Source of the DNA: Tatumella morbirosei
Lineage (GTDB): Bacteria > Pseudomonadota > Gammaproteobacteria > Enterobacterales > Enterobacteriaceae
Direction of reading: 5' to 3'
Length of the DNA: 64,000 nt
Assembly (NCBI RefSeq): GCF_000757425.2
Contig: NZ_JPKR02000003.1
Coordinates: 1,054,001 to 1,118,000 of the forward strand
Position numbers and translations under genes: made by a program. How positions within the stretch are numbered: the stretch's first letter is position 1; every line of letters begins with the position of its first letter. The notes under the pieces were generated by a model that was not told the origin of the DNA, ran no database searches, and saw only the letters and a program-made list of their open reading frames with translations. This document shows, in pieces, positions 1-10,630 of the stretch.

Positions 1-78
1 CAGCATCACCACCACCACTGTTAATCCGGTGATTAACAGGGGGAGAAGCGCAATCAATTGTTCAGTAGTTATTGTCAT
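1..78 (-). CDS. nuoN: NADH-quinone oxidoreductase subunit N, N-terminal fragment
   Basis: Only the first 26 codons are present; the gene runs off the start of the window. The visible peptide begins MTITTEQLIALLPLL and continues into a run of hydrophobic residues, which matches the first membrane helix of NuoN, an antiporter-like proton-pumping subunit of complex I in the inner membrane. The ATG at 78 lies six bases beyond the nuoM stop codon, so it is the last gene of the nuo operon, as in E. coli. Confidence 0.9.
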   Translation of the reverse strand, partial: MTITTEQLIALLPLLITGLTVVVVML

Positions 79-84
79 GGCTAA

Positions 85-1605
85 TCAAGGCCTTGTTATT
101 GAAGTTGAAGCGGCAAACCAGTGCTGAATATTGCTAATTGCAGCATTTGAGGTATCCAGAATCGGCTGAGGATAAACTCCCAGCAGAACCAGTAATACCA
201 CCAGTACCAGAATCATCAGAAACTCACGGGCATTCATTCCGCGCAACGGTGAATCAGATTTAGGTGCGCCGTAGTAGGCACGCTGCATCATGATGAGCGA
301 GTACACCGAAGCAAACACCAGACCAAAGGTAGCGATGATAATCACTGCAGGCACGACCCGGAAACTCCCGGTGAGAATCATAAATTCACCGACAAAGTTA
401 CCGGTACCGGGCATCCCCAAATTTGCGACGGCAAAAAATAATGACAGCCCCGGCAGCCACTTAATCCTCGACCAGAGTCCGCCCATCAGCCGCATATCAC
501 GGGTATGCAGTCGTTCGTAAAGCTGACCACACAAAATAAACAGTGCCGCTGATGAAAGACCATGAGCAATCATCTGGATCACTGCCCCCTGGAACGCCAG
601 TTGGCTACCGGTGTAGATGGCAATCATCACAAAGCCCATATGTGAAATAGAGCTGTAAGCGATCAGACGTTTAATATCAGTCTGTGAGAACGCCATCCAC
701 GCCCCATAGAAAATCCCTAACAGCCCCAGTCCCATCGCAATAGGTGCAAACTCCGCTGACGCCTGCGGGAACAGAGGCAGGCTGAAGCGCAACAGGCCGT
801 AAGCGGCGGTTTTCAGCAGGATACCTGCCAAATCTACCGAACCTGCGGTAGGGGCCTGACTGTGAGCATCAGGCAGCCAGCCATGCAGCGGCACGACCGG
901 CATTTTCACCGCAAACGCGATAAAGAAGCCAAGCATTAACAGGTATTGCACCGTATGTGACATCGGAGTATTCAGCAATCTTTCATAACTGAATGTCCAT
1001 TCGCCGGTGGCCTGGAAATGCACCAGTACCAGCCCGAGGATAGCAATCAGCATCACCAGACCAGACGCCTGGGTATAGATAAAAAATTTGGTCGCTGCCG
1101 AGATCCGGGTCTTACCATCAGAGGCTTTGTGCCCCCACAGTGCAATCAGGAAGTACATCGGCACCAGCATCAGTTCCCAGAAGAAGAAAAACAGGAACAT
1201 ATCCAGTGACAGGAACACCCCAATCACACCCCCCAGGATCCACATCAGATTCAGATGGAAGAAACCCTGATATTTCTGGATTTCATTCCAGGAACAGAGT
1301 ACTGCCATCGTACCGAGCAGACCGGTCAGCACCACCATCAGCAATGACAAACCATCAATCGCCAGATGGAAGTTGATGCCAAATGCCGGGATCCACGGCA
1401 CTGAGAATTCAGATTGCCACTGCGGTATCCCCGCAGCCTGAGTTAATGAATAACCTCCCTGCGACCAGAGCAGCAAGGAAAGTGCCAGCGTTAACCCCAT
1501 AGTCAGCAGTGCTATCCAGCGCGGAGCTCTGACACCAAAGCGTTCAGCCAGCCAGCAAAGAAAGCCGCCAACGAAGGGGATTATAATTAGCCAAGGTAGT
1601 AACAC
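85..1605 (-). CDS. nuoM: NADH-quinone oxidoreductase subunit M (proton-pumping membrane subunit)
   Basis: A 506-residue polytopic membrane protein of the MrpD/NuoL-M-N antiporter-like family, close to the usual length of about 509. It forms one of the proton channels of complex I in the inner membrane. Hydrophobic helices run the whole length, with the conserved membrane glutamate in FFFFFWELMLVPMYF near residue 144 and the lysine/histidine segment around VKMPVVPLHGWLPDAHSQAP. It follows nuoL on the same strand after a 105-base gap containing inverted repeats and ends just before nuoN, so the two are probably translated from one message. Confidence 0.97.
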   Translation of the reverse strand: MLLPWLIIIPFVGGFLCWLAERFGVRAPRWIALLTMGLTLALSLLLWSQGGYSLTQAAGIPQWQSEFSVPWIPAFGINFHLAIDGLSLLMVVLTGLLGTMAVLCSWNEIQKYQGFFHLNLMWILGGVIGVFLSLDMFLFFFFWELMLVPMYFLIALWGHKASDGKTRISAATKFFIYTQASGLVMLIAILGLVLVHFQATGEWTFSYERLLNTPMSHTVQYLLMLGFFIAFAVKMPVVPLHGWLPDAHSQAPTAGSVDLAGILLKTAAYGLLRFSLPLFPQASAEFAPIAMGLGLLGIFYGAWMAFSQTDIKRLIAYSSISHMGFVMIAIYTGSQLAFQGAVIQMIAHGLSSAALFILCGQLYERLHTRDMRLMGGLWSRIKWLPGLSLFFAVANLGMPGTGNFVGEFMILTGSFRVVPAVIIIATFGLVFASVYSLIMMQRAYYGAPKSDSPLRGMNAREFLMILVLVVLLVLLGVYPQPILDTSNAAISNIQHWFAASTSITRP

Positions 1606-1630
1606 GGCGTTTGGTTCCCTTTTAGTGATC

Positions 1631-1651
1631 CGCGAATGACTGTCATCCGCG
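1631..1651. repeat. Inverted repeat between nuoL and nuoM
   Basis: Arms CGCGAATGAC and GTCATCCGCG are separated by one base and pair over ten positions with one mismatch. A second imperfect hairpin (AGCGAGGGC pairing with GCCCTGCCGCT) lies at about 1670-1705. No T-run follows, so this looks like an RNA-stability or processing structure inside the operon message rather than a terminator. This is inference. Confidence 0.4.
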
Positions 1652-1710
1652 AAAATTTATTAAGCATGGCAGCGAGGGCAACACTATAGCCCTGCCGCTA
1701 CCTGCTCACC

Positions 1711-3546
1711 TCAAACCACCAGCATTAACGCCAGCACAACAACTGCACCAATGCCCATTGAAGCGACATACCAGCGCAGATAACCATTTTCGCTCACCGT
1801 CAGCCCTTTACTGGCTGCACGGGAAACCACTGCCAGCAGATTAATCAGCGTATTGAACGGATCTGATTTCAGCAGCCAGGCAATGGCGCGATAAGTTTTT
1901 ACGAACAGCAGGTCGTACAGCCAATCGAAGCCCCAGGCCGCAAACCACCAACGGGACAGGAAGCGGCCTGGCGCACTGGCAGCCACCGAGGACACCAGTT
2001 GCCGTTTACCCAGCCACAACAGAGCGGCAATCACAATCCCGGCAATCGCCACGACACCGGAAGTGATTTCCAGACCGACTTTACCTGCTTCACCACCCAG
2101 ACTTTGCGGTAACACTCCGGCCAGCGGTGGGGTAATCAATGCTCCAATAAAGGTGGACAGCACCAGCAGAATCAGCAGGGGTAAGTGATGGGTGATGCCC
2201 TTGCCAGCATGGGCCTTAATTTTCTCTTCACCATGAAACACAATAAAGATCATACGGAAGGTATAAATTGAGGTCAGAAACGCCCCCACCAGTCCGGCTA
2301 ACATCAGAATCTGGTGACCACTGGTCATGGCACCGTAAAGGATTTCATCTTTACTGTAGAAACCGGCTGTAATCACCGGCAGGGCCGACAGTGCAGCGCC
2401 CCCTACCAGGAAGCAGACATACACCAGCGGAATACTTTTTCGCAATCCCCCCATTTTGAAAATGTTCTGTTCATGATGGCAGGCCAGAATGACCGAACCT
2501 GAGGACAGGAACAGCAAGGCCTTAAAGAAAGCATGAGTCATCAAATGGAAGATAGCGGCATCCCAGGCCTGAACACCTAACGCCAGGAACATATAGCCAA
2601 TCTGGCTCATCGTCGAGTAGGCCAGCACACGTTTGATATCGGTTTGAACCAGTGCCGCAAACCCTGCGAGTACCAGAGTAATGGCTCCCACAATGCCAAC
2701 CAGATGCAGGATGTCCGGCGTCAGCAGGAACAGACCGTGAGTACGGGCTATCAGATACACCCCTGCCGTGACCATGGTGGCCGCGTGAATCAGTGCCGAG
2801 ACTGGGGTAGGGCCCGCCATCGCATCAGCAAGCCAGGTTTGCAATGGTAACTGTGCAGATTTACCGACGGCACCCCCCAGCAGCATCAGTGTTGCCCAAT
2901 CCAGCAAATGATTGTTGCCGGCAAACTGTGTCGGAGCCAGTTCAGCCATTTCCCGGAAGTTCAGTGTACCCAGTTGGTTATAGAGGATAAACAGGCCAAA
3001 CGCGAGGAACACATCACCGATACGGGTAATGATAAAGGCTTTCATCGCCGCTTTGCCGTTGTCCGGATTGGTGTAGTAAAAACCAATCAGCAGATATGAG
3101 CACAGCCCTACTCCTTCCCAGCCGAGATACATCAGCATCAGGTTATCAGCCAGAACCAACACGACCATACTGGCGATAAACAGGTTGGTATAGGCGAAAA
3201 ACCGTGAATAGCCCTCTTCACCACGCATATACCAGGAAGCAAACATATGAATCAGAAAGCCCACTCCGGTTACGACTGACAACATGGTCAGTGACAAGCC
3301 GTCCAGCGTCAGATTCACCTGAATATTAAATTGTCCGACCTGCATCCAGGTCCAGAGTGCCTGCTGATAGGCCACTCGTCCGTGATTAAAGAAATCAATA
3401 CCGGCATATAAAGTCACCAGGGCTGCCAGTCCCACCGATCCCATTCCTACAGTGGCGGAAAGGTTTTCGGACCAACGGCCACGTGAAAATGCGAGTAACA
3501 GAAAGCCAATCAATGGCAGTAATACGGTTAAGTAGAGAAGATTCAT
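1711..3546 (-). CDS. nuoL: NADH-quinone oxidoreductase subunit L (distal proton-pumping subunit)
   Basis: A 611-residue membrane protein, the usual size for NuoL (613 in E. coli). It is the distal antiporter-like subunit of complex I and carries the long lateral helix. Visible landmarks are the [19 protein letters not shown] helix with its essential glutamate near residue 144, and the segment with [35 protein letters not shown] (about 223-257), which includes the channel lysine. Its start codon overlaps the nuoK stop by four bases, indicating translational coupling. Confidence 0.97.
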   Translation of the reverse strand: MNLLYLTVLLPLIGFLLLAFSRGRWSENLSATVGMGSVGLAALVTLYAGIDFFNHGRVAYQQALWTWMQVGQFNIQVNLTLDGLSLTMLSVVTGVGFLIHMFASWYMRGEEGYSRFFAYTNLFIASMVVLVLADNLMLMYLGWEGVGLCSYLLIGFYYTNPDNGKAAMKAFIITRIGDVFLAFGLFILYNQLGTLNFREMAELAPTQFAGNNHLLDWATLMLLGGAVGKSAQLPLQTWLADAMAGPTPVSALIHAATMVTAGVYLIARTHGLFLLTPDILHLVGIVGAITLVLAGFAALVQTDIKRVLAYSTMSQIGYMFLALGVQAWDAAIFHLMTHAFFKALLFLSSGSVILACHHEQNIFKMGGLRKSIPLVYVCFLVGGAALSALPVITAGFYSKDEILYGAMTSGHQILMLAGLVGAFLTSIYTFRMIFIVFHGEEKIKAHAGKGITHHLPLLILLVLSTFIGALITPPLAGVLPQSLGGEAGKVGLEITSGVVAIAGIVIAALLWLGKRQLVSSVAASAPGRFLSRWWFAAWGFDWLYDLLFVKTYRAIAWLLKSDPFNTLINLLAVVSRAASKGLTVSENGYLRWYVASMGIGAVVVLALMLVV

Positions 3547-3845
3547 CCGCGCATCTCACTCACTGAATCAATATTCAGAGTCTGACGACGACGATGCAAT
3601 TGCAGCAGCAAAGCCAACCCGATACTGGCTTCTGCCGCCGCCAGGCTTATCGCCAGAATATACATGACCTGCCCATCGGCCTGGCCCCAGTAACTTCCGG
3701 CAACCACCAGCGCCAGTGCCGCCGCATTAATCATGATTTCCAGACCAATCAGCATAAACAGCAGGTTACGACGCAGGACCAGTGACGTCAGCCCCAGGAC
3801 AAATAACACAGCTGCAAGGATGAGCCCGTGTTGCAGAGGTATCAT
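3543..3845 (-). CDS. nuoK: NADH-quinone oxidoreductase subunit K
   Basis: A 100-residue protein with three predicted membrane helices, exactly the length of E. coli NuoK. It lies between the peripheral arm and the antiporter-like subunits in the membrane arm of complex I. The conserved buried glutamates are seen in [17 protein letters not shown] and in [13 protein letters not shown]. It overlaps nuoJ and nuoL by four bases (ATGA) on each side, typical of tightly coupled subunits. Confidence 0.97.
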   Translation of the reverse strand: MIPLQHGLILAAVLFVLGLTSLVLRRNLLFMLIGLEIMINAAALALVVAGSYWGQADGQVMYILAISLAAAEASIGLALLLQLHRRRQTLNIDSVSEMRG

Positions 3846-4396
3846 ATTTTTTCCTCCTTATTCGCTTTGATGGTGTCGTCGGGACGGTTGCTCAGCACCT
3901 CCCCCCGCCGGTCTTCACGACCAATGTGATAAGCCACCACAACGCCTGCCAGCAGCAACATGGATGCCAGTTCAACCGCCAACACATAAGGTCCGAATAA
4001 ACTGATACCCACCGCTTTAGCATCAATTACCGTACCATCGATTCCCTGGTCATTGATGCTGCTAATAGCTTTGACCAGGGCAACCAACAGCAGTAATGCA
4101 ATAATGCCAGGACCAATCCACAGTGAGGGCTTCAGCCACTCCTGTTCCTGTTTCTGCTGCACTTTGCCAAGATTCAGCATCATCACCACAAACACGAACA
4201 ACACCATAATCGCACCGGCATAAACGATAATTTCCAGCGCACCCGCAAAATAAGCCCCGAGTGAGAAGAACACCCCGGCAACCGCCAACAGCGAGATGAT
4301 TAAATACAGCAAGGCATGCACCGGGTTAGTGTGAGTAATCACCCTAAGCGTGGTTAACACCGCGATTGCCCCACAAAAATAAAATGCGAACTCCAT
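3842..4396 (-). CDS. nuoJ: NADH-quinone oxidoreductase subunit J
   Basis: A 184-residue five-helix membrane subunit of complex I, the same length as in E. coli. The start chosen is the ATG at 4396 ([14 protein letters not shown]), which lies ten bases after the nuoI stop. A longer reading frame reaches 4477, but it would run back into nuoI and adds a charged leader unlike the family. The hydrophobic helix with [18 protein letters not shown] corresponds to the conserved helix 3. The C-terminal hydrophilic tail ends in a lysine- and glutamate-rich stretch. Confidence 0.96.
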   Translation of the reverse strand: MEFAFYFCGAIAVLTTLRVITHTNPVHALLYLIISLLAVAGVFFSLGAYFAGALEIIVYAGAIMVLFVFVVMMLNLGKVQQKQEQEWLKPSLWIGPGIIALLLLVALVKAISSINDQGIDGTVIDAKAVGISLFGPYVLAVELASMLLLAGVVVAYHIGREDRRGEVLSNRPDDTIKANKEEKI

Positions 4397-4406
4397 TCCC
4401 GACTCC

Positions 4407-4949
4407 TTAGGGTAATAAGCCTTTAACGTCGATAGGTTTGGCTTCGTTTTCGGCGGAACCTTTCTCTTTACCGTCAATAGCCATACCGGCCATCCGGTAG
4501 AAGTTATATTCGGGATATTTCCCGGGGCCTGAAATCAGCAGATCATTTTTCTCGTATACCAGGTCCTGACGCTTGAACTCACCCAGTTCAAAATCCGGAG
4601 TCAGCTGAATCGCCGTAGTCGGACAAGCCTCTTCACATAATCCGCAGAAGATGCAGCGAGAGAAGTTGATCCGGAAAAACTCCGGATACCAGCGACCATC
4701 GCTCATTTCCGCTTTCTGCAAGGAGATACAGCCCACCGGACAGGCAACCGCACACAGGTTACAGGCAACACAACGTTCCTGACCGTCAGGGTCACGGGTC
4801 AGCACAATCCTTCCGCGATACCGTGGCGGCAGATAAACCGGCTCTTCCGGGTACATCTGGGTTTCGCGCTTAGCAAAGGCATGCATCCCTATCATCCAGA
4901 TACTGCGCACCTGTGTCGCAAAGCCCACCACAATCTCTTTCAATGTCAT
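4407..4949 (-). CDS. nuoI: NADH-quinone oxidoreductase subunit I (two 4Fe-4S clusters)
   Basis: A 180-residue ferredoxin-like subunit, the same length as in E. coli. It carries clusters N6a and N6b, which pass electrons to NuoB. Two classical motifs are visible: [15 protein letters not shown] and [15 protein letters not shown]. The start is set at the ATG at 4949 ([10 protein letters not shown]); the longer open frame to 5027 would overlap nuoH heavily and has no family counterpart. The gene sits 11 bases downstream of nuoH. Confidence 0.97.
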   Translation of the reverse strand: MTLKEIVVGFATQVRSIWMIGMHAFAKRETQMYPEEPVYLPPRYRGRIVLTRDPDGQERCVACNLCAVACPVGCISLQKAEMSDGRWYPEFFRINFSRCIFCGLCEEACPTTAIQLTPDFELGEFKRQDLVYEKNDLLISGPGKYPEYNFYRMAGMAIDGKEKGSAENEAKPIDVKGLLP

Positions 4950-4960
4950 GGTGTTACTCC

Positions 4961-5938
4961 TTATTGCGCGTTGTACAGAATCACTGCGGCAGTCGCCAGC
5001 AGGTTCAACAGCGTCAACGGCAAACATACTTTCCAGCCGAACGACATCACCTGGTCATAGCGCGGACGCGGTAACGCGGCGCGGATCAGAATAAACATCA
5101 TCATAAAAAATGCAGTTTTGATGGCAAACCAGATGAATGGCGGTAACCACGGGCCTAACCACCCCCCGAAAAACAGCGTAACAATTAACGCTGAAACGGT
5201 AGTAATAGCCACATACTCACCGACAAAGAACAGACCAAACTTCATCCCGGCATATTCAATGTGGTAACCGTCGGCCAGTTCCTGTTCCGCTTCCGGCTGA
5301 TCAAACGGGTGTCGGTGGCACACCGCAACTCCGGCAATACAGAAGGTCACAAATCCAAAGAACTGAGGAATGATATTCCACAGGTGTGTCTGACTGGTGA
5401 TAATGGCGGTCATATTAAATGACCCCGCCTGTGCTACCACGCCCATCAGCGATAAACCGAGGAATACTTCATAACTCAGGGTTTGCGCCGATGCACGCAT
5501 CGCGCCAAGCAGAGAATATTTGTTATTACTCGACCAGCCGGCAAACAGCACCGCATAAACCGCCAGACCTGCCATCATCAGGAAAAACAGCAACCCGATG
5601 TTCAGGTCAGTGACCATCCATTGTGGAGAGACCGGAACGATAGCAAATGCCAGCAACAACGCAACGAAAGCAATCACCGGAGCCAGCGTAAAAATAGCGC
5701 GGTCTGTGAAAGGAGGAACCCAGTCCTCTTTAAAGAACATTTTAATCATGTCGGCGGCCAGTTGCAGCGATCCGCCCCAGCCAACACGGTTAGGTCCATA
5801 GCGGTTCTGGAACAGACCCAGCAGACGTCGCTCAGCAAAACTCATGAATGCCCCACAGGCCACCACCACCAGCAGGATCACTATCGCTTTCACTATCTGA
5901 ATCAGAACCGCTATGACTTCAGGAGTAAACCAACTCAT
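4961..5938 (-). CDS. nuoH: NADH-quinone oxidoreductase subunit H (quinone-site membrane subunit)
   Basis: A 325-residue protein, identical in length to E. coli NuoH, with about eight membrane helices. It forms the membrane side of the quinone-binding chamber. Family signatures include [20 protein letters not shown] near residue 36 and the acidic loop [19 protein letters not shown] near 215-233, which faces the peripheral arm. It overlaps the end of nuoG by four bases. Confidence 0.97.
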   Translation of the reverse strand: MSWFTPEVIAVLIQIVKAIVILLVVVACGAFMSFAERRLLGLFQNRYGPNRVGWGGSLQLAADMIKMFFKEDWVPPFTDRAIFTLAPVIAFVALLLAFAIVPVSPQWMVTDLNIGLLFFLMMAGLAVYAVLFAGWSSNNKYSLLGAMRASAQTLSYEVFLGLSLMGVVAQAGSFNMTAIITSQTHLWNIIPQFFGFVTFCIAGVAVCHRHPFDQPEAEQELADGYHIEYAGMKFGLFFVGEYVAITTVSALIVTLFFGGWLGPWLPPFIWFAIKTAFFMMMFILIRAALPRPRYDQVMSFGWKVCLPLTLLNLLATAAVILYNAQ

Positions 5939-8655
5939 TGTGCTGCCTCCTGCAGTTTTTCAATGGTTGCGCCAGACAGGAACAAAGGAACACCCGGCAT
6001 GCCCAGTGGTAAACCGACCTGACCGGCGGGCAGTGCCGCAGAGAAATGCACCGGCAGGTTAACGGTTTCACCACCACACTGTAATTCCAGCCGTGCGCCT
6101 TCATTAATGCCCAGTTTTTCCCCTTCCTGAGGATTAATCACCATCACCGCCTCGCTCATACGCTGACCGAACACGGATGAACGCTGAGATAACTCTTCAC
6201 TACCAAACAGGCGATACATTGGTGCTACCTGCCATTGTCCGGAATCCGAAGTTTGTGCAGCAGGAGTAAACCAGTTAAGTCCGCTGTCCGAAGGTTCAAT
6301 CAACCGAACGCCCGGGTCGCCATTACGCAAATGGCCGCCCACTTCATCCTGGAATTTGTTCCACGCCTGTGGTGAGTTCCAGCCAGGTGCCCAGGCAAAC
6401 GGAATCTGCGACCGTGGTGCCGAGGGTTGGTTGTTACCTTCCATCGAAAACGCAAACATCGTGTCTTTATCCTGAGGCTGACGCGGTTCATGTACACTGA
6501 TGTTGGCACGCATGGCGGTACGGCCACTGTAACGGTGAGGTGAACGCGCCAGTTTCTGGCCACGAATACGGAACGAAGCATCCGGTGCCGCTTCTTTAAT
6601 CGCGGCCAACTGAGGATATTCTGCAACAACCGTATCAATCACATGATCGAGCTGTGACCAGTCAACTTTCCGGCTTTCCAGCACCGCATGCAGCGAATGC
6701 AGCCAGCGCCAGCTTTCGGTAACCTGTACGCTGTTATCGTAAAATGCTGGATCAAATACCTGGAAGAACCGTTGTGCCCGACCTTCATGGTTTACCACGG
6801 TACCATCGCTCTCTGCGAAGGTGGATGCAGGCAGGATGTAATCGGCTTTTTCCAGAGTTCGGGTCTGCTGATGATCCAGCACAATCACCTGATGGCTGTT
6901 ATTCAGTGCCGCATCGACCAGGGCTGCAGGAGCATGACGGTAAAGGTCATTCTCCATGATGACGACGGTATCCGCCTCGCCCGTGTTCAGCATATCCAGC
7001 ACAGATTCAAGCGGCTTCCCGCCCAGCATCGCCAGACCAATACTGTTGGTCTGAGGAGCCAGCAACGTAATACCAACATCAGCCCCTTTATTTTTCAGTG
7101 CCCTGGCAACGTTAGCTGCTGCTTCAATCATCGACGGACTACCGGAGTGGGTTCCGGAGATGATCAGTGGCTTTTTCGCGCCACTCAGTGCCTGGACGAC
7201 CACATCCAGTTTACCCTTCAGTGTACGCTCAAACTCTCCGGCTGCCGGAGCATCCCCGTCAATGGCATGCGCAATGGCAAACCCCAGACGCGCCTGCTCT
7301 TCGACGGTGGCACGATAGCTCCATGCAGCAATATCATCTAACCGGGTTTCAGCAACGTGCGTGACAAATAATGGGTGCTTAGCGTGCTGTCCTATGTTAA
7401 GAATCGCGGCAATCTGCCAGTCAGCAACTTTCTGGGCTGCCGCCAGTTCACGGGCTTTGCCCTTCACTGCCTGACGAACCGATAAAGCAACGCGAGCCCC
7501 CACCTGAGTCAGATCTTCGCCCAGCACTAACACCGCATCGTAAGATTCAATCTCACGTAAAGACGGGGTATAAACGCCACCATTACGCAACACTTCCAGA
7601 ATACGCATGACATTGTTATGTTCATGACTGGCCATCCCGGTAGAGAAGTTGTCGGCACCGACCAGTTGTTTCAGGGCGAAGTTGCTTTCAATACTGGCGC
7701 GTCCGGAGCCAATACCCACCACTTTTTTCCCCTGACGCATAACATCTGCCGCTGCATTAACTATTTGCTCTGCACTCAGGGAAACCCAGTCGGAACCACG
7801 TAACTGTCTGGAACGGCGCGGTCTGTCTTCACGGTTGACATAACCATAACCAAACCGGCCACGGTCACATAAAAAGTAATGGTTAACGCTGCCGTTGAAG
7901 CGGTTTTCTATACGACGGAGTTCACCATACCGCTCGCCGGGGCTAATGTTACAACCAATGCTGCACTGCTGGCAGATGCTGGGAGCAAACTGCATGTCCC
8001 ATTTACGGTTATAACGTTCAGAATGAGTTTTATCGGTGAATACCCCGGTCGGGCAAACTTCGACCAGGTTGCCTGAGAATTCGCTTTCCAACGTACCATC
8101 TTCCGGCCGTCCGAAGTAAACATTATCATGTGCGCCATAAACTCCAAGATCAGTTCCTCCGGCATAGTCCTTGTAGTAACGGACACAGCGGTAACAGGCG
8201 ATACAGCGGTTCATTTCATGGGAAATAAAAGGACCGAGATCCTGATTCTGGTGAGTACGTTTGGTAAACCGATAACGGCGGAAACTGTGGCCCGTCATTA
8301 CGGTCATATCCTGAAGGTGGCAGTTACCGCCCTCTTCGCAAACCGGACAGTCATGCGGGTGGTTGGTCATCAGCCATTCCACCACACTTTCGCGGAATTC
8401 CTTCGCTTCGGCATCTTCAACAGAAATGAAGGTACCGTCAGAAGCCGGAGTCATACAGGACATCACCAGACGTCCACGGGTATCTTCGGCATTCTGATAT
8501 TGCTTTACCGCACACTGGCGGCAGGCACCCACGCTCCCGAGCGCCGGATGCCAGCAGAAATAAGGAATATCCAGCCCGAGAGAGAGACAAGCCTGCAACA
8601 GATTGTCAGCCCCGTTTACTTCATATTCTTTACCGTCTACATGAATAGTAGCCAT
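5935..8655 (-). CDS. nuoG: NADH-quinone oxidoreductase subunit G (multi iron-sulfur subunit)
   Basis: A 906-residue peripheral-arm subunit (908 in E. coli). The N-terminus is a 2Fe-2S ferredoxin domain with Cys34, Cys45, Cys48 and Cys67. Next come the His-Cys ligands of the N5 cluster ([12 protein letters not shown] near 100-112), the N1/N4 region (CIACYRC), and the extra N7 motif CQQCSIGCN near 230 that enterobacterial NuoG retains. The remainder is a molybdopterin-oxidoreductase-like fold without cofactor. The start at 8655 ([13 protein letters not shown]) is preferred over an ATG three codons earlier. A 113-base gap with two strong hairpins separates it from nuoF. Confidence 0.96.
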   Translation of the reverse strand: MATIHVDGKEYEVNGADNLLQACLSLGLDIPYFCWHPALGSVGACRQCAVKQYQNAEDTRGRLVMSCMTPASDGTFISVEDAEAKEFRESVVEWLMTNHPHDCPVCEEGGNCHLQDMTVMTGHSFRRYRFTKRTHQNQDLGPFISHEMNRCIACYRCVRYYKDYAGGTDLGVYGAHDNVYFGRPEDGTLESEFSGNLVEVCPTGVFTDKTHSERYNRKWDMQFAPSICQQCSIGCNISPGERYGELRRIENRFNGSVNHYFLCDRGRFGYGYVNREDRPRRSRQLRGSDWVSLSAEQIVNAAADVMRQGKKVVGIGSGRASIESNFALKQLVGADNFSTGMASHEHNNVMRILEVLRNGGVYTPSLREIESYDAVLVLGEDLTQVGARVALSVRQAVKGKARELAAAQKVADWQIAAILNIGQHAKHPLFVTHVAETRLDDIAAWSYRATVEEQARLGFAIAHAIDGDAPAAGEFERTLKGKLDVVVQALSGAKKPLIISGTHSGSPSMIEAAANVARALKNKGADVGITLLAPQTNSIGLAMLGGKPLESVLDMLNTGEADTVVIMENDLYRHAPAALVDAALNNSHQVIVLDHQQTRTLEKADYILPASTFAESDGTVVNHEGRAQRFFQVFDPAFYDNSVQVTESWRWLHSLHAVLESRKVDWSQLDHVIDTVVAEYPQLAAIKEAAPDASFRIRGQKLARSPHRYSGRTAMRANISVHEPRQPQDKDTMFAFSMEGNNQPSAPRSQIPFAWAPGWNSPQAWNKFQDEVGGHLRNGDPGVRLIEPSDSGLNWFTPAAQTSDSGQWQVAPMYRLFGSEELSQRSSVFGQRMSEAVMVINPQEGEKLGINEGARLELQCGGETVNLPVHFSAALPAGQVGLPLGMPGVPLFLSGATIEKLQEAAQ

Positions 8656-8675
8656 AGTGAACATGCTTCCGTAAG

Positions 8676-8693
8676 GCTCGTGCCGGCACGAGC
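8676..8693. repeat. Perfect palindrome in the nuoF-nuoG gap
   Basis: GCTCGTGCCGGCACGAGC is a perfect 18-base palindrome 21 bases upstream of the nuoG start. In RNA two bases at least must open to form a loop, but a strong hairpin is expected. There is no T-run, so it is not a standard terminator. It may affect nuoG translation or message processing. Confidence 0.5.
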
Positions 8694-8732
8694 GTTAAAC
8701 ATAATACTTATAATTTTCGTGGTTTCAGAGCC

Positions 8733-8759
8733 GCTTTCGCATGCTGTGCAGACGAAAGC
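8733..8759. repeat. Second hairpin in the nuoF-nuoG gap
   Basis: Arms GCTTTCG (8733-8739) and CGAAAGC (8753-8759) flank a 13-base loop, ten bases beyond the nuoF stop codon on the minus-strand message. Together with the palindrome at 8676 it fills much of the gap between nuoF and nuoG. Confidence 0.4.
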
Positions 8760-8768
8760 TGACACCCG

Positions 8769-10115
8769 CTACCAGCGTGATTTCAGCAGGTTAGGCTGGA
8801 TGCCCGCAATCTGGTTAAGATTGCCGAATACCTGAGGTGCAATACCCGCTTCAAACTCGTCGCGGAAATATTTAATCGCACTCTGCAAAGGCTCCACGGC
8901 GCCCGGTGCATGGGCACAAAATGTTTTGCCCGGCCCCAACTGACGACATAATTGCTGTAATGTTTCGATATCACCCGGCTGGCCTTTGCCCTGCTCCAGA
9001 GCACGAAGAATCTTCACACTCCAGGGCAAACCATCACGGCATGGGGTACACCAGCCACAGGATTCACGAGCGAAGAACTCTTCAAGATTACGCACCAGTG
9101 ACACCATATTGATCTCGTGGTCGACCGCCATCGCCAGCGCGGTTCCCAGACGACTCCCGGCCTTACCAATGCTGGCAAATTCCATCGGCAGATCGAGGTG
9201 GCTTTCGGTCAGAAAATCGGTACCCGCCCCGCCTGGCTGCCAGGCTTTAAATTTCAGACCATCGCGCATCCCCCCCGCATAATCCTCCAGAATTTCGCGG
9301 GCAGTAATCCCGAACGGCAATTCCCAGACACCCGGGTTTTTCACCCTTCCGGAAAAGCCCATCATCTTGGTGCCCGCGTCTTCACTCCCGGAAATCCCTT
9401 TGTACCATTCCACCCCATTGGCGATGATGGCTGGCACATTCGACAGGGTCTCAACATTATTGACACAGGTAGGCTTGCCCCAGGCACCCGCTGAGGCAGG
9501 GAATGGCGGCTTAGAGCGAGGGTTAGCACGGCGACCTTCCAGCGAGTTAATCAGTGCCGTTTCTTCGCCACAGATATAACGTCCGGCCCCGGTATGCACC
9601 ATCAGCTCAAAATCAAAACCGGATCCAAGGATATTTTTCCCCAACAGTCCGGCCGCTGTCGCTTCTTGAATCGCCTGCCGCAGGTTAGCGGCAGCTTCAA
9701 TATACTCACCGCGCAGGAAGATATATCCGCGATAAGCTTTCAGAGCGAATGCCGCAATTAACATCCCTTCCACCAGTTGATGCGGCATCTGTTCCATCAG
9801 CAGTCGGTCTTTATAAGTGCCTGGTTCCATCTCATCTGCGTTACACAGCAGGTAGCGGATGTTCATGGATTCATCTTTTGGCATCAGGCTCCACTTAAGA
9901 CCGGTGGAGAAACCCGCACCACCACGCCCTTTCAGCCCGGAGTCTTTTATTTGCGCCACAATTTCATCGGGCGCCATCGACTGCAGCGCTTTAATAGCAC
10001 CGGCATAGCCGTTTTTACTGCGGTACTCCTCCAGAAACACCGGCTGATGATCATCACGCATGCGCCAGGTGAGAGGATGGGTTTCCGCAGTACGAATGAT
10101 AGTCTTAACGGTCAT
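8769..10115 (-). CDS. nuoF: NADH-quinone oxidoreductase subunit F (NADH- and FMN-binding)
   Basis: A 448-residue subunit (445 in E. coli) that oxidises NADH and passes electrons through FMN to the N3 cluster. The glycine-rich NADH/FMN segment [10 protein letters not shown] is at 63-72. The 4Fe-4S ligands are Cys353, Cys356 and Cys359 in the CGWCTPC motif, with Cys400 in TFCAHAPG. The ATG at 10115 is chosen because it overlaps the nuoE stop by four bases and gives MTVKTIIRT; a longer open frame upstream lies inside nuoE. Confidence 0.97.
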   Translation of the reverse strand: MTVKTIIRTAETHPLTWRMRDDHQPVFLEEYRSKNGYAGAIKALQSMAPDEIVAQIKDSGLKGRGGAGFSTGLKWSLMPKDESMNIRYLLCNADEMEPGTYKDRLLMEQMPHQLVEGMLIAAFALKAYRGYIFLRGEYIEAAANLRQAIQEATAAGLLGKNILGSGFDFELMVHTGAGRYICGEETALINSLEGRRANPRSKPPFPASAGAWGKPTCVNNVETLSNVPAIIANGVEWYKGISGSEDAGTKMMGFSGRVKNPGVWELPFGITAREILEDYAGGMRDGLKFKAWQPGGAGTDFLTESHLDLPMEFASIGKAGSRLGTALAMAVDHEINMVSLVRNLEEFFARESCGWCTPCRDGLPWSVKILRALEQGKGQPGDIETLQQLCRQLGPGKTFCAHAPGAVEPLQSAIKYFRDEFEAGIAPQVFGNLNQIAGIQPNLLKSRW

Positions 10116-10630
10116 TGATACTGCTCCAGTAAAGTGGCAATCGATTCCGGGGTCAGATGGACATGCGTCTGCTCGTTGACCATCATCGTCGGCCCTTTGT
10201 CGCAGTTGCCCAGGCAACAGGTCGGCAGCAGTGTGAAGCGGCCATCAGCCGTTGTCTGGCCTGGCTTAATATTTAACGCCTGTTCTAACGCCGCCTGAAT
10301 CCCCTGATAACCAGTAATGTGACAGACCACACTGTCGCAGTAGCGAATAACATGGCGTCCCACTGGTTTACGATAGATCTGGCTGTAAAAGGTCGCGACG
10401 CCTTCCACATCACTGGCAGGGATACCCAGCACATCTGCAATGGCTTCAATTGCACCGTCTGGCACCCAACCACGATGTTTCTGAACAATTTTTAATGCTT
10501 CTATCGACGCTGCACGGGCATCTTCGTAATGATGCTTTTCGTGTTCAATTGCCTGGTACTCTTCTGCGTTCAGCACAAAATTTTCTGCCGGGTCAATCGT
10601 TTTAACAGCTATTTTCTGGTCATTCATCAT
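10112..10630 (-). CDS. nuoE: NADH-quinone oxidoreductase subunit E (2Fe-2S)
   Basis: A 172-residue thioredoxin-like 2Fe-2S subunit (166 in E. coli) that pairs with NuoF. The cluster N1a ligands are visible as Cys98 and Cys103 (YCDSVVC) and Cys139 and Cys143 (CLGNC). Two adjacent ATG codons, at 10630 and 10627, could start it; the first overlaps the nuoC stop in TAATG, which favours coupled translation. One residue of uncertainty remains at the N-terminus. Confidence 0.97.
   Translation of the reverse strand: MMNDQKIAVKTIDPAENFVLNAEEYQAIEHEKHHYEDARAASIEALKIVQKHRGWVPDGAIEAIADVLGIPASDVEGVATFYSQIYRKPVGRHVIRYCDSVVCHITGYQGIQAALEQALNIKPGQTTADGRFTLLPTCCLGNCDKGPTMMVNEQTHVHLTPESIATLLEQYQ

Noticed and set aside
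4407-5027. A longer NuoI with an extra N-terminal extension
   Set aside because: The extension would overlap nuoH and lacks any family counterpart; the ATG at 4949 gives the usual 180 residues.
5483-6022. A 179-codon open frame on the plus strand opposite nuoH and nuoG
   Set aside because: It lies antisense to two strongly conserved genes, its product resembles no known family, and its residue mix is that of a reverse-complement shadow.
6688-7341. A 217-codon plus-strand frame inside nuoG
   Set aside because: Antisense to the conserved NuoG coding sequence with no ribosome site or family match.
8128-8835. A 235-codon plus-strand frame across the nuoG start and the nuoF-nuoG gap
   Set aside because: Mostly antisense to nuoG, no recognisable protein, and it runs over the two hairpins; taken as chance.
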